A DNA stretch of 64,000 nucleotides from Bradyrhizobium_A sp052115025. Lineage in GTDB: Bacteria; Pseudomonadota; Alphaproteobacteria; Rhizobiales; Xanthobacteraceae. Positions 37,517 through 45,386 of this stretch are shown piece after piece; position 1 is the first letter of the stretch; every line of letters starts with the position of its first letter. Under the pieces are notes generated by a model. It saw only the letters and a list, made by a program, of their open reading frames with translations. It had not been told where the DNA came from and ran no database searches. The DNA is taken from positions 186,001 through 250,000 of the forward strand of contig NZ_JBFRFW010000004.1 in assembly GCF_052115025.1 (NCBI RefSeq), given 5' to 3'. Made by a program: the position numbers and the translations under genes.

Positions 37517-37636
37517 CCTCGTCCTGAGGAGCCCGCGCAGCGGGCGTCTCGAAGGATGAGGCCGAGGCGTTGCCGGCCGGGCCGGCCAGGCCTCATGGTT
37601 CGAGACGCGGCCTACGGGCCGCTCCTCACCATGAGG
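37517..37636. repeat. Pair of palindromic repeats (family B) inside the liv operon
   Basis: Two B elements stand in opposite orientation: 37517-37563 (CCTCGTCCTGAGGAGCCCG to CGTCTCGAAGGATGAGGCC) and 37589-37636 (GGCCTCATGGTTCGAGACG to CGCTCCTCACCATGAGG). Each folds into a stem of about 18 bp. They lie between livK and livH and may stabilise the livK mRNA or reduce read-through. Confidence 0.8.
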
Positions 37637-37663
37637 ATTGCTGGCGCGGGACAGCCGCCCGTG

Positions 37664-38863
37664 TCAGTTCGCCGGCGCGGCGCGGAATTCGCCGGTGGCG
37701 ATGTCGGCGGGGTAGACCACCTGCACCTTGCCCTGCTGGATCTGGTACACCGGCGGGACATAGGAATTGGCGATCCCGGTCGGACCGAACGACACCGGCG
37801 CGAAGAAGGTCTTGAAGCCGCCCTTGGCGAGCTGCTCACGCACCGCGGCGCGGTCCTTGCTGCCGGCGCGCTCGACGGCCTGCTGCAGGATGACGCCGAC
37901 GGCGGCGCCCGAGGCCTGGGTGAAGTCCGGCTCGCTGCCGTACTTGGCCTTGAACTGGTCGACGAAGGCGCGGGTCGAGCCGAACACGTCCTCGCTCTTG
38001 TAGTTCAGCACCGGATGAAACCAGCTTGCCGTGGTGACATTCTCGGCGAGCGGACCGACGGCGTCGATCCACTCCTGATAGGCCGGGCCGTTGATCAGAG
38101 TGTAGATCTGGCCGCCGACCTTGAGCTCACCGGCCTGCTTGCGCACCAGGATGAGGTCGTTGATGTAGCCGGTCACCACCACCCAGTCGGGCTTGGCGGC
38201 GCGCAGCTGGGTCAGCGCCGAGGAATGGTCCAGCGTGCCGATCGGATACTTCTCGAAATACACCACCTCGAAGCCACGCTTCTTGGCGCTCTTCTCGAAC
38301 TCGTTGGCGAGCGACAGCGGATAGAGATCGTTGCGGGCAAGGATGGCGACGCGCTTGACCGCCGGCGCCTTGGCCTTGATCAGGTCGGCGATCGGCTCGC
38401 TCAGCGTCGAGTTGTCGGTGTAGAGGCCGAACAGGTTCTTGTAGCCCTGGTCGAACACCTCGGCCGAGGACGCGCTGGAGGCGAGCAGCGGCACGCCGTA
38501 CTTCTCGGCCACCGCGCTGACCGCCTTGGCCGCGCCGGAGCCGAACGGCGAGAACAGGAAGTCGACCTTGTCGTCGCTGATCAGTTTTTCGGCGAGCTGC
38601 ACCGCCTTCGGCGTCGTCGACTGATAGTCGTAATAGACCAGCTCGACCTTGAACGCCTTAGCCCCGGCCTTGATGCCACCCGCGGCGTTGACCTTGTCCT
38701 GCCACAGCTCATAGCCCTGCTTCAGCTTGGCGCCTTCGGGAGCGAGCGCGCCGGTGATCGGCAGCGGCGCGCCGATGCGCAGCACCTCGTCGGCATGCGC
38801 GACCGAAAGCGAGAGCGTGGTTGCCGCGAGGGCGACCGCCGCCAGTGAGCGAAGCATTGTCAT
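37664..38863 (-). CDS. livK: ABC transporter substrate-binding protein (LivK-like)
   Basis: A 399-residue periplasmic binding protein. The signal peptide is MTMLRSLAAVALAATTLSLS with cleavage after VAHA. The mature protein starts DEVLRIGAPLPITGALAPEG, the type I periplasmic-binding-fold start of leucine-binding-like proteins, and has GVPLLASSASSAEVFD and VTGYINDLILVRKQAG. It feeds the LivHMGF complex encoded downstream. The closest-looking homologues transport amides, urea or aromatic acids as well as amino acids, so the ligand is open. Confidence 0.9.
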   Translation of the reverse strand: MTMLRSLAAVALAATTLSLSVAHADEVLRIGAPLPITGALAPEGAKLKQGYELWQDKVNAAGGIKAGAKAFKVELVYYDYQSTTPKAVQLAEKLISDDKVDFLFSPFGSGAAKAVSAVAEKYGVPLLASSASSAEVFDQGYKNLFGLYTDNSTLSEPIADLIKAKAPAVKRVAILARNDLYPLSLANEFEKSAKKRGFEVVYFEKYPIGTLDHSSALTQLRAAKPDWVVVTGYINDLILVRKQAGELKVGGQIYTLINGPAYQEWIDAVGPLAENVTTASWFHPVLNYKSEDVFGSTRAFVDQFKAKYGSEPDFTQASGAAVGVILQQAVERAGSKDRAAVREQLAKGGFKTFFAPVSFGPTGIANSYVPPVYQIQQGKVQVVYPADIATGEFRAAPAN

Positions 38864-39110
38864 TCTTGATCAACTCCATTGTCGTCGAAGTTCCGATCTC
38901 CGCGACGCCTGATGTGAAGTCAATCAACGCGGCCAAGAAAGCAAAGTCCTGCCGCCGATATCGTAAATCTTGAAAGCGACGCGCTGCAATCGCGCGCCAC
39001 CAGAGGACATTCTTCCTGCACGCCAGAATAGATTGATCTTCGTGCTGCGCTTGCGCCGTGTCTGCGGCAGCCTGCCGCAGGGATGGCGCCTGGCATGGCT
39101 GCCGGGCGGT

Positions 39111-39758
39111 TCAGCAGATCGACGGCAGCAGCCGCTTCACCTCGGCGACCATGTCGGGAACGGCACTGGCATCGTCGGCGAGATGCTTGAGCAGATAGCG
39201 CTGGAACAGGCCGTCGAACAGCGCATAGAGCACGCCGGGGGACACCACCGGCGTCTTGCCACCGAGCTCGGCGTAGCGCGAGGCGATGCGCCAGACCATG
39301 TTCTCGAGGCTCTGGTCGATTTCCAGCACGTCGCCGCGGAACGCGTCCTCGAACAGCGCCTGGGCGCGCAGGTCGTACCACAGGCGGTGCATGCTGGCGT
39401 CGTCGCGCAGCGTCTCGGCGAGCTTGCTGGCAAAGCCTTCCAGCAGCGCCTCACGGCTGCGCGCGGTGGCCGTGACCTCGTCGTAGCGCGTGACGCACTT
39501 CGCCTTGTAGTGGCGCACGCAGCAGCAGATCAGGTCGAGCTTGTCGGCGAAGTAATAGTGAAACACGCCGTGGGTGAACTCGGACTTCTGCGCGATCTCT
39601 CGCAGGCTGGTGCGGGCATAGCCGAGCTCGCCAAGGGTCGCGAGCGCTGCCTCCGCAAGCTCGATGCGGCGGGCGTTGAACTTCTCCTCGCGCAGGGCCT
39701 CGACCACGTCGGCGACCCGGTCCTTCGCACTCATCTGCCGCGTCATTCCCCTCGCCAT
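39111..39758 (-). CDS. TetR-family regulator
   Basis: A 215-residue regulator with a HTH of TetR type: RIELAEAALATLGELGYART, then SLREIAQKSEFTHGVFHYYF and DKLDLICCCVRHYKAK. The C-terminal part (about 100-215) is helical with an effector-pocket region unlike AcrR. I took the ATG at 39758, which has GGAAGG upstream; ATGs at 39746 and 39734 are also possible. Upstream, an array of three palindromes separates it from the divergent SDR gene. It lies 247 bp upstream of livK on the same strand, so it may control both flanks. Confidence 0.88.
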   Translation of the reverse strand: MARGMTRQMSAKDRVADVVEALREEKFNARRIELAEAALATLGELGYARTSLREIAQKSEFTHGVFHYYFADKLDLICCCVRHYKAKCVTRYDEVTATARSREALLEGFASKLAETLRDDASMHRLWYDLRAQALFEDAFRGDVLEIDQSLENMVWRIASRYAELGGKTPVVSPGVLYALFDGLFQRYLLKHLADDASAVPDMVAEVKRLLPSIC

Positions 39759-40094
39759 CCACCCTTCCGGCCGCGGGGTTCGCTTTCGCCCCGCATCCAT
39801 CTGCCGCCAGGTCCGAGACTGTGACGATCCCGTGCCGGCTTCGCAATCCTCTTGTGATGAGGGCATCAGCTTTATCTTGACAACTGTCAAGTTTTAGTTT
39901 GACGTCTGTCAAAATCAATTTTGACAACTGTCAAGGAAACGCGCCCCGTTCCGGGGAGGGCTCGGCGGCAAAGGCCTCGATCGAGGCCTTTCGTGACGTC
40001 TTGCTCGCGACATCGACATCCCCCGCGCAACCGGCCTCGACGGCCGGACCGCGGACGGCTGCCCATCACCAACGATCGTAACGGAGGAAATGAC
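39759..40094. other. Intergenic region holding the triple operator
   Basis: About 336 bases lie between the divergent TetR and SDR genes. Apart from the three palindromes at 39876-39934 there is the SDR ribosome site GGAGGAAATG just before 40095. No further gene was seen. Confidence 0.5.
39876..39934. promoter_or_regulatory. Three tandem palindromic operators at 22-bp period
   Basis: Sites: CTTGACA-AC-TGTCAAG (39876-39891), TTTGACG-TC-TGTCAAA (39898-39913) and TTGACA-AC-TGTCAA (39921-39934). Centres are at 39883.5, 39905.5 and 39927.5, exactly 22 bp apart. The adjacent TetR protein is the likely ligand. TTGACA within each site resembles a -35 hexamer. Confidence 0.85.
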
Positions 40095-40898
40095 ATGTCT
40101 GGACAAAGGCTTGCAGGACGAAAGGCGCTCGTCACCGGCGGCGCCCGCGGCATCGGCGCCGACCTCGCCGCGGCGTTGGCGAAGGCCGGCGCGGCGGTGA
40201 TGATCGGCGACGTCCTCGCTGAAGAGGGCCGCGCGACGGCCGCGACCATCGCGCAGAACGGCGGCACCTGCGGCTTCGTGGCGCTCGACGTCACCAGCGA
40301 CGCGCAGTGGGACAAGGCCGTCGCGACCACCGTCGCCGAACTCGGCGGCTACGACATTCTCGTCAACAATGCCGGCATCGAGATCGCCGCGCCGCTGATC
40401 GACGTCAGCGCCGAGGACCTCAAGCGCATGTTCGACATCAACGTAGTCGGTGTCGCGCTCGGCATGAAGCACGCATTCCGCGCCATGCGTCCCGGCGGCG
40501 CGGCCGGCCGCGGCGGCGCCGTCGTCAACATCTCGTCGGTCGCCGCCACCATCGCCTTTCCCGCCATCGCCGGCTACTCGGCCTCGAAATCCGCGGTCGA
40601 TCGCATGACGCGGATCGGCGCGGTGGAAGCCGGCAAGCTCGGCTACGGCGTGCGGGTGAACTGCGTCTATCCCGGGCTGATCGCCAACGCGATGGGCATC
40701 AACCTCGCCAACGAGATCGTCAAATTCGGGCTCGCCCCGGACGTGGAAGCCGCGGTCGCCATGGTGCTGGCGCAGACGCCGCTGGGCCGGCTGTGCGAGC
40801 AGCGCAACGTCGCCGACGCCGTCGTGTTCCTGTGCTCGGACGAAGCGAGCTGCATCACCGGCGCCGGCCTGCCGGTGGACGGCGGCATGGGCACCTGA
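40095..40898 (+). CDS. Short-chain dehydrogenase/reductase
   Basis: A 267-residue classical SDR. The cofactor motif is VTGGARGIG, followed by NNAG (ILVNNAGIE), catalytic Ser in VNISSVAA, YSASKSA (YxxxK) and NCVYPGLI. An acidic residue after beta-2 (IGDVLAEEG) suggests NAD(H) preference. A strong GGAGGAAATGAC site precedes the ATG at 40095. It is followed 31 bp later by the saccharopine-dehydrogenase-like gene and divergent from TetR. The substrate is unknown. Confidence 0.9.
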   Translation: MSGQRLAGRKALVTGGARGIGADLAAALAKAGAAVMIGDVLAEEGRATAATIAQNGGTCGFVALDVTSDAQWDKAVATTVAELGGYDILVNNAGIEIAAPLIDVSAEDLKRMFDINVVGVALGMKHAFRAMRPGGAAGRGGAVVNISSVAATIAFPAIAGYSASKSAVDRMTRIGAVEAGKLGYGVRVNCVYPGLIANAMGINLANEIVKFGLAPDVEAAVAMVLAQTPLGRLCEQRNVADAVVFLCSDEASCITGAGLPVDGGMGT

Positions 40899-40929
40899 TC
40901 ACGAACCGCAATACAGGGAGGAGAATTCC

Positions 40930-42051
40930 ATGAGCGACAAGAAACCCGTCGTCGTCTACGGCGTGTCCGGCTACACCGGCCGCCTCGTCTGCGAGTACCT
41001 GCGCGAGTACAACATCCCGTTCATCGCCGCCGGCCGCGACAAGGCCAAGGTGCAGGCGGTGGTCGACAAGATCCCCGGCATCGAGACCGCCGACTACGAG
41101 GTCGTGCAGGTCGAGCACACCGTCGAGGCGCTGACCAGCCTGTTCAAGGGCGCCAAGGTGGTCAGCAACATGGTCGGCCCCTTCATCAAGTATGCCGACA
41201 CCGTGGTGGAAGCCTGCCTCGCCGCCGGCTGCCATTACACCGACACCACCGGCGAGCAGGACTGGGTGCTGCATGCGCAGCAGCGCTGGGGCGAGACGTT
41301 CGGCGCGAAGGGCCTGCTGCTGTCGCCGGGCATCGCCCAGATGTACACCACCGGCGAGATCGCCGCGAACATCTGCCTGGAAACGCCCGGCCTCGACACC
41401 CTCGACATCCTGGTGCTGTGGAAGGGCTTTCCCACTTACGCCTCGACCCAGACCATCTTCACCATCCTCAAGGCCAAGTGGTACTACCTCGAGCAGAACA
41501 AGTACGTGGAGTGGGACCCGACCGCGAACTTCGAGGTCAGCGTGCCGGGCCAGCATGAAGGCGCCATCGCGGTGCCATGGGGCGGCACCTCCCATCCGGT
41601 GTGGTTCAAGAACGATCCGCGCGTCGCCAACTGCAAGGTGATCGGCGGCGTGTTCGCCCGCCAAGTGATGGAGGGCGTGGTGCAGACCCAGCAGATGGTC
41701 AAGGCGAAGATCAAGCCACTGCCGCCGGAGCAGCAGGAGGCAGCCCTCGCCGAGATCGCCGCCTCGGTGCAGGCCAGCATGCCGCCCCGCGAGAACCCGC
41801 GGATCAACACCTCGCTGGATTCGGTGCACGCCTCCGGGCCGCTCGGCCGCGCCCACTGCGTCATTCACGGCGTCTGCAACTACAAGCAGACAGGGCTGCT
41901 GCAGGCCTATGCGGCCTATTCGCTGCTGCAGACAGCGCCGAAGCGTGCGGGCTTCGCCTCGGCGTGCCAGGCGTTCGGCCATCGCGAGCTGCTGGGACAG
42001 TTGCGCAGCTTTGGCCTCGTGATGAACCCGATCCTCACCGTGCATTCCTGA
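40930..42051 (+). CDS. Saccharopine dehydrogenase-like NAD(P)-binding oxidoreductase
   Basis: A 373-residue protein. The N-terminal Rossmann motif is VVVYGVSGYTGRLVCEYL, followed by AGRDKAKVQAVV and VVSNMVGPFIKYADTVVEAC, typical of saccharopine-dehydrogenase-like and trans-acting enoyl reductase proteins. The C-terminal half (about 150-373) is not a lysine-pathway catalytic domain: it has TLDILVLWKGFPTYASTQTIF and a Pro-rich KPLPPEQQEAALAE. It likely acts with the SDR upstream in an unidentified catabolic route. A GGAGGAGAATTCC site precedes the ATG. Confidence 0.8.
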   Translation: MSDKKPVVVYGVSGYTGRLVCEYLREYNIPFIAAGRDKAKVQAVVDKIPGIETADYEVVQVEHTVEALTSLFKGAKVVSNMVGPFIKYADTVVEACLAAGCHYTDTTGEQDWVLHAQQRWGETFGAKGLLLSPGIAQMYTTGEIAANICLETPGLDTLDILVLWKGFPTYASTQTIFTILKAKWYYLEQNKYVEWDPTANFEVSVPGQHEGAIAVPWGGTSHPVWFKNDPRVANCKVIGGVFARQVMEGVVQTQQMVKAKIKPLPPEQQEAALAEIAASVQASMPPRENPRINTSLDSVHASGPLGRAHCVIHGVCNYKQTGLLQAYAAYSLLQTAPKRAGFASACQAFGHRELLGQLRSFGLVMNPILTVHS

Positions 42052-42058
42052 CGCATAC

Positions 42059-42082
42059 GGGCGGCGCGACACCGCGCCGCCC
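42059..42082. terminator. Bidirectional hairpin between convergent genes
   Basis: GGGCGGCGCG-ACAC-CGCGCCGCCC is a perfect 10-bp GC stem filling the gap between the saccharopine-like gene (ends 42051) and macB (ends 42083). It has no U-run, but its position suggests a shared terminator or mRNA end stabiliser. Confidence 0.65.
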
Positions 42083-44050
42083 CTACTCCCGCGACAGTGC
42101 CGCCACCGGATCGAGCCGCGAGGCGTTGCGCGCGGGCCAATAGCCGAACACGATGCCGATCAGCGTCGCGGTGACGAACGCGGTGACGATCGAGGCCGGC
42201 GAGTAGATCAGGCTGAAGCCGACATCGAAGGCGTTGAACGCAGCGCCGAAGCCGAGCGCGAGACCAATGCCGAGCAGGCCGCCGATCAGGCACACCAGCA
42301 CCGCCTCGATCAGGAACTGCTGCAGGATGTCGGTGCGGCGGGCGCCGACCGCCATTCGCACGCCGATCTCGGCGATGCGCTCGGACACCGACACCAGCAT
42401 GATATTCATCACCCCGATGCCGCCGACCAGCAGCGAGATCACCGCGATGGCGGCGATGCACAGCGTCAGCGCCGACGTGGTGCTCTCGATGGTGCGGCGG
42501 ACATCGTCGGTGTTGAGGATGAAGAAGTCCTTGGCGGGGTGGCGCTCGGTCAGCACGCGGGTGGCCGTCTGCTCGGCGATGGCGGTCGGGGTGCGATCCT
42601 CGACGCGCACGCTGATGCTGCGCAGCGCCATGTCGCGCAGGAAGCGCGACTGCACCGTGGTGTAGGGCAGATAGATGGTGGGCATGGCGCTCGAGCCGAA
42701 GCCGCTCTGCTGCTGGCGGGTGACGCCGACGATGCGGCAGGGCACGCGGCCGACCAGCACGACGCGGCCGACCGGGCTCGCGGGATCATCGCCGAACAGC
42801 GCCTTGCGGGCGCTGTCGTCGATCACGGCGTCCTGGGCATAGGCGCGCACGCCGTCGGCATCGAGGAAGGCGCCCTCCGCGAGCTGGGTGCCGCGCACGC
42901 GAAAATACTGCTCGCCGACGCCGTTGACCTGGGCATTGACCTCGATCGAACCGACCCGCAGCGTGCTGGTGGTCGTGACCGTCGGGCTGATGGCGGCGAC
43001 GAACGGCTGCTGCGCCAGCGCCCGCGCGTCCGCCAGCACCAGCGTCTTGATCCGGCCGGCGCGGACGTCGCCGAAATCCTTGCCCGGAAAAATCTCCAGC
43101 GTGTTGGTGCCGAGGCTGTTGATGTTGGCCAGCACCTTGTCCTGCACGCCGGCGCCGAGGGCGGCGACGCAGACCACCGAGGCGACCCCGATGATCATGC
43201 CGAGCATGGTCAGGAAGGCGCGCAGGCGGTGGGCGTTCATCGCCAGCAGCGCCATGCGCAGCGCCTCGCGCAACCGATCGAAGGTCGCGCTCCAGGGCGG
43301 ACGGTCGGAAGCGGACGCGGCCCGGCGCGGCGCGGAGACCGGCGCGGCCGCTGCCGCGTGATCCGGATTCGGACGATCCGACACCACGACGCCGTCGCGC
43401 AGCTCGATGATGCGCCGGGCGCGGCGCGCCACCGCCATGTCGTGGGTCACGATGATGACGGTGCGGCCCTCGGCGTGGATCTCATCGAGGATGCGCAGCA
43501 CCTCCTCGCCGCTGCGGCTGTCGAGCGCGCCCGTCGGTTCGTCGGCGAGGATGACGTCGGCGCCGTTGATCAGCGCGCGCGCGATCGACACCCGCTGCTG
43601 CTGGCCGCCGGAGAGCTGGCCGGGCCGATGGCCGCGCCGCGGCGCCAGTCCGAGCCGCTCCAGCAGCCCGGCGGCCTTGTCCTCGCGCTGCCGTGGCGGC
43701 ACGCCGGCATAGACCGCCGGCATCTCGACATTGCCCGCCGCGCTCAGCTCGCCGAGCAGGTGATAGCGCTGGAAGATGAAGCCGAAATGCTCGCGGCGCA
43801 GCGCCGCCAGTTCGTCGGGATCGAGCGCCGACGCCTCGCGGCCGAAAATCCGGTAGCTGCCGGAGGTCGGCCGGTCGAGGCAGCCGAGGATGTTCATCAG
43901 CGTCGACTTGCCCGAGCCGGACGTGCCGACGATCGCCACCATCTCGCCGGCGGCGATGGTGAGGCTGACGCCGGCGAGCGCGGCGACGGTCGCGCCGCCC
44001 GAGACATAGTCGCGGCGCAGGTTGTCGAGCGCGATCAGCGGCGGCGACAT
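42083..44050 (-). CDS. macB: MacB-type ABC exporter (ATPase-permease fusion)
   Basis: A 655-residue protein. The N-terminal ATPase has Walker A GTSGSGKST (residues 42-50), signature LSGGQQQRVSIARAL, and Walker B DVILADEPTGALD. A linker of Ala/Pro (about 235-265) leads to the membrane part with one N-terminal helix (LTMLGMIIGVASVVCVAAL), a large periplasmic domain and three C-terminal helices including LLVGGIGVMNIMLVSVSERI and IGVRMAVGARR. It couples ATP hydrolysis to periplasmic export with MacA and an outer-membrane factor. It follows macA after 5 bp. Confidence 0.92.
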   Translation of the reverse strand: MSPPLIALDNLRRDYVSGGATVAALAGVSLTIAAGEMVAIVGTSGSGKSTLMNILGCLDRPTSGSYRIFGREASALDPDELAALRREHFGFIFQRYHLLGELSAAGNVEMPAVYAGVPPRQREDKAAGLLERLGLAPRRGHRPGQLSGGQQQRVSIARALINGADVILADEPTGALDSRSGEEVLRILDEIHAEGRTVIIVTHDMAVARRARRIIELRDGVVVSDRPNPDHAAAAAPVSAPRRAASASDRPPWSATFDRLREALRMALLAMNAHRLRAFLTMLGMIIGVASVVCVAALGAGVQDKVLANINSLGTNTLEIFPGKDFGDVRAGRIKTLVLADARALAQQPFVAAISPTVTTTSTLRVGSIEVNAQVNGVGEQYFRVRGTQLAEGAFLDADGVRAYAQDAVIDDSARKALFGDDPASPVGRVVLVGRVPCRIVGVTRQQQSGFGSSAMPTIYLPYTTVQSRFLRDMALRSISVRVEDRTPTAIAEQTATRVLTERHPAKDFFILNTDDVRRTIESTTSALTLCIAAIAVISLLVGGIGVMNIMLVSVSERIAEIGVRMAVGARRTDILQQFLIEAVLVCLIGGLLGIGLALGFGAAFNAFDVGFSLIYSPASIVTAFVTATLIGIVFGYWPARNASRLDPVAALSRE

Positions 44051-44055
44051 CGCCG

Positions 44056-45363
44056 TCACCCCTTCGGCAGCGGCTTGATCGACGGATCCGGGATGGTCCC
44101 GGTCACCACCGTCTCGCCGGCCTTCAGCCCGTCGCGGATCTCCGCGGTGATCTTGTTGTTGAGGCCGACCTTCACCGTGCGCGTCGTCACGACGCCGGTC
44201 GGCCCGAGCACCTTCACGGTGGCGCTGCCGTCGGCGCCGGGCGCCTCCAGTGCGGCGGATGGCACGGTCAGCACGCCGCGTGCTTCGCCGAGCACGATAT
44301 GCACCTCGGCGGTCATGGAGGTGCGGAGCTGGCCATCGGGATTGGGGACGCTGAACACGCCGTTGTAGTAGACGGCCGCTGATGTCGACGACGACGTCGC
44401 AGCCGCCGCGGTCGCCGACGAGGTGAAGCTGCTGTCGGTCTTGACCGACTCCGGCGCCGGCTCGATCGACTGCAGCGTGGCCTGATAGCGATGACCGGGA
44501 TTGCCGAGAATGGTGAAATAGACCGGCTGCTCCGGCTTCACCCGCACCACGTCGGCTTCCGAAATCTCGGTGCGGACCGTCATGGTGTCGATCTGCCCGA
44601 CCACGACAATGGTTGGCGCCGACTGCACCGCGTTCACCGTCTGGCCTTCCTGGGTGACGATGGCCAAGACGGTGCCGTCGATCGGCGCGCGAATGCGGGT
44701 GTAGCCGAGATTGATCCGCGCGGTCTCGACCGCGACCTCCGCCTCGATGATGCGGGCGTCGAGCTGGGCGATCTGTGCCCGCGCGGTCTTCACATTGGCT
44801 TCCGCGGTGTCGTAGTCGGCACGCGAGGAGGCGTTCTGCGCCAGCGTCATCTGCTGGCGTTTCAGCCAGGCCTCGTTGAGGGCGAGCGTCGCCTCTTTCT
44901 CCTGGCGCTGGGCGCGGGCATTGTCGAGCGAGGCGACACTGGTGCGCAGCGCGTTCTCCTGCGGCAGGGAATCGATCTCGCCGATCAGGTCGCCCGCCTT
45001 GATCTGCTGTCCCAGCGCGACCTTCAGCGCCACCAGGCGCCCCGACACCTGCGCACCGATCGCCACCAGCCGCGCCGGCTTCAGCGTGCCGGCGGCGAGC
45101 ACGGTCTGCTCGACGTCGCCCACGGTCACCTGCGCCGTGACCAGGTTCGCCGGCCCCGCCGGACCGAACCAATGCCGCAGCAGCCAGCCCCCGACAACGA
45201 GGCCGCCGAGAATCAGCATGGCCCACAGCCAACGTCGCCGCGGCCGTTGCCGTGACGGTGCGATCCCCGGCTGCGGCGCTTCCGCCGACGGCCGCGGCGC
45301 GGGATCAGTGGGGCGGGCCCGCCGATCGTCGGGAAGTCTTGCGATGTCCTGAATGCGTGGCAT
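44056..45363 (-). CDS. macA: MacA-type periplasmic adaptor
   Basis: A 435-residue membrane-fusion protein. A polar N-terminus of about 45 residues is followed by one anchor helix (WLWAMLILGGLVVGGWLL). The lipoyl halves read LVAIGAQVSGRLVALKV and GYTRIRAPIDGTVLAI, flanking a long helical hairpin (about residues 130-200). A Ser/Thr/Ala-rich insertion (SSATAAAATSSSTSAAVYY) sits in the beta-barrel region. The C-terminal end is DPSIKPLPKG. I chose the ATG at 45363 because the N-terminus and spacing fit. It works with MacB and the outer-membrane factor encoded alongside. Confidence 0.9.
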   Translation of the reverse strand: MPRIQDIARLPDDRRARPTDPAPRPSAEAPQPGIAPSRQRPRRRWLWAMLILGGLVVGGWLLRHWFGPAGPANLVTAQVTVGDVEQTVLAAGTLKPARLVAIGAQVSGRLVALKVALGQQIKAGDLIGEIDSLPQENALRTSVASLDNARAQRQEKEATLALNEAWLKRQQMTLAQNASSRADYDTAEANVKTARAQIAQLDARIIEAEVAVETARINLGYTRIRAPIDGTVLAIVTQEGQTVNAVQSAPTIVVVGQIDTMTVRTEISEADVVRVKPEQPVYFTILGNPGHRYQATLQSIEPAPESVKTDSSFTSSATAAAATSSSTSAAVYYNGVFSVPNPDGQLRTSMTAEVHIVLGEARGVLTVPSAALEAPGADGSATVKVLGPTGVVTTRTVKVGLNNKITAEIRDGLKAGETVVTGTIPDPSIKPLPKG

Positions 45364-45386
45364 GGCTGGTGTCCGCGTTGCGTCGC

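Noticed and set aside
39921..40094. N-terminal extension of the SDR gene to 39921
   Set aside because: It would start inside the operator array; the ATG at 40095 has a strong ribosome site and begins the normal SDR N-terminus.
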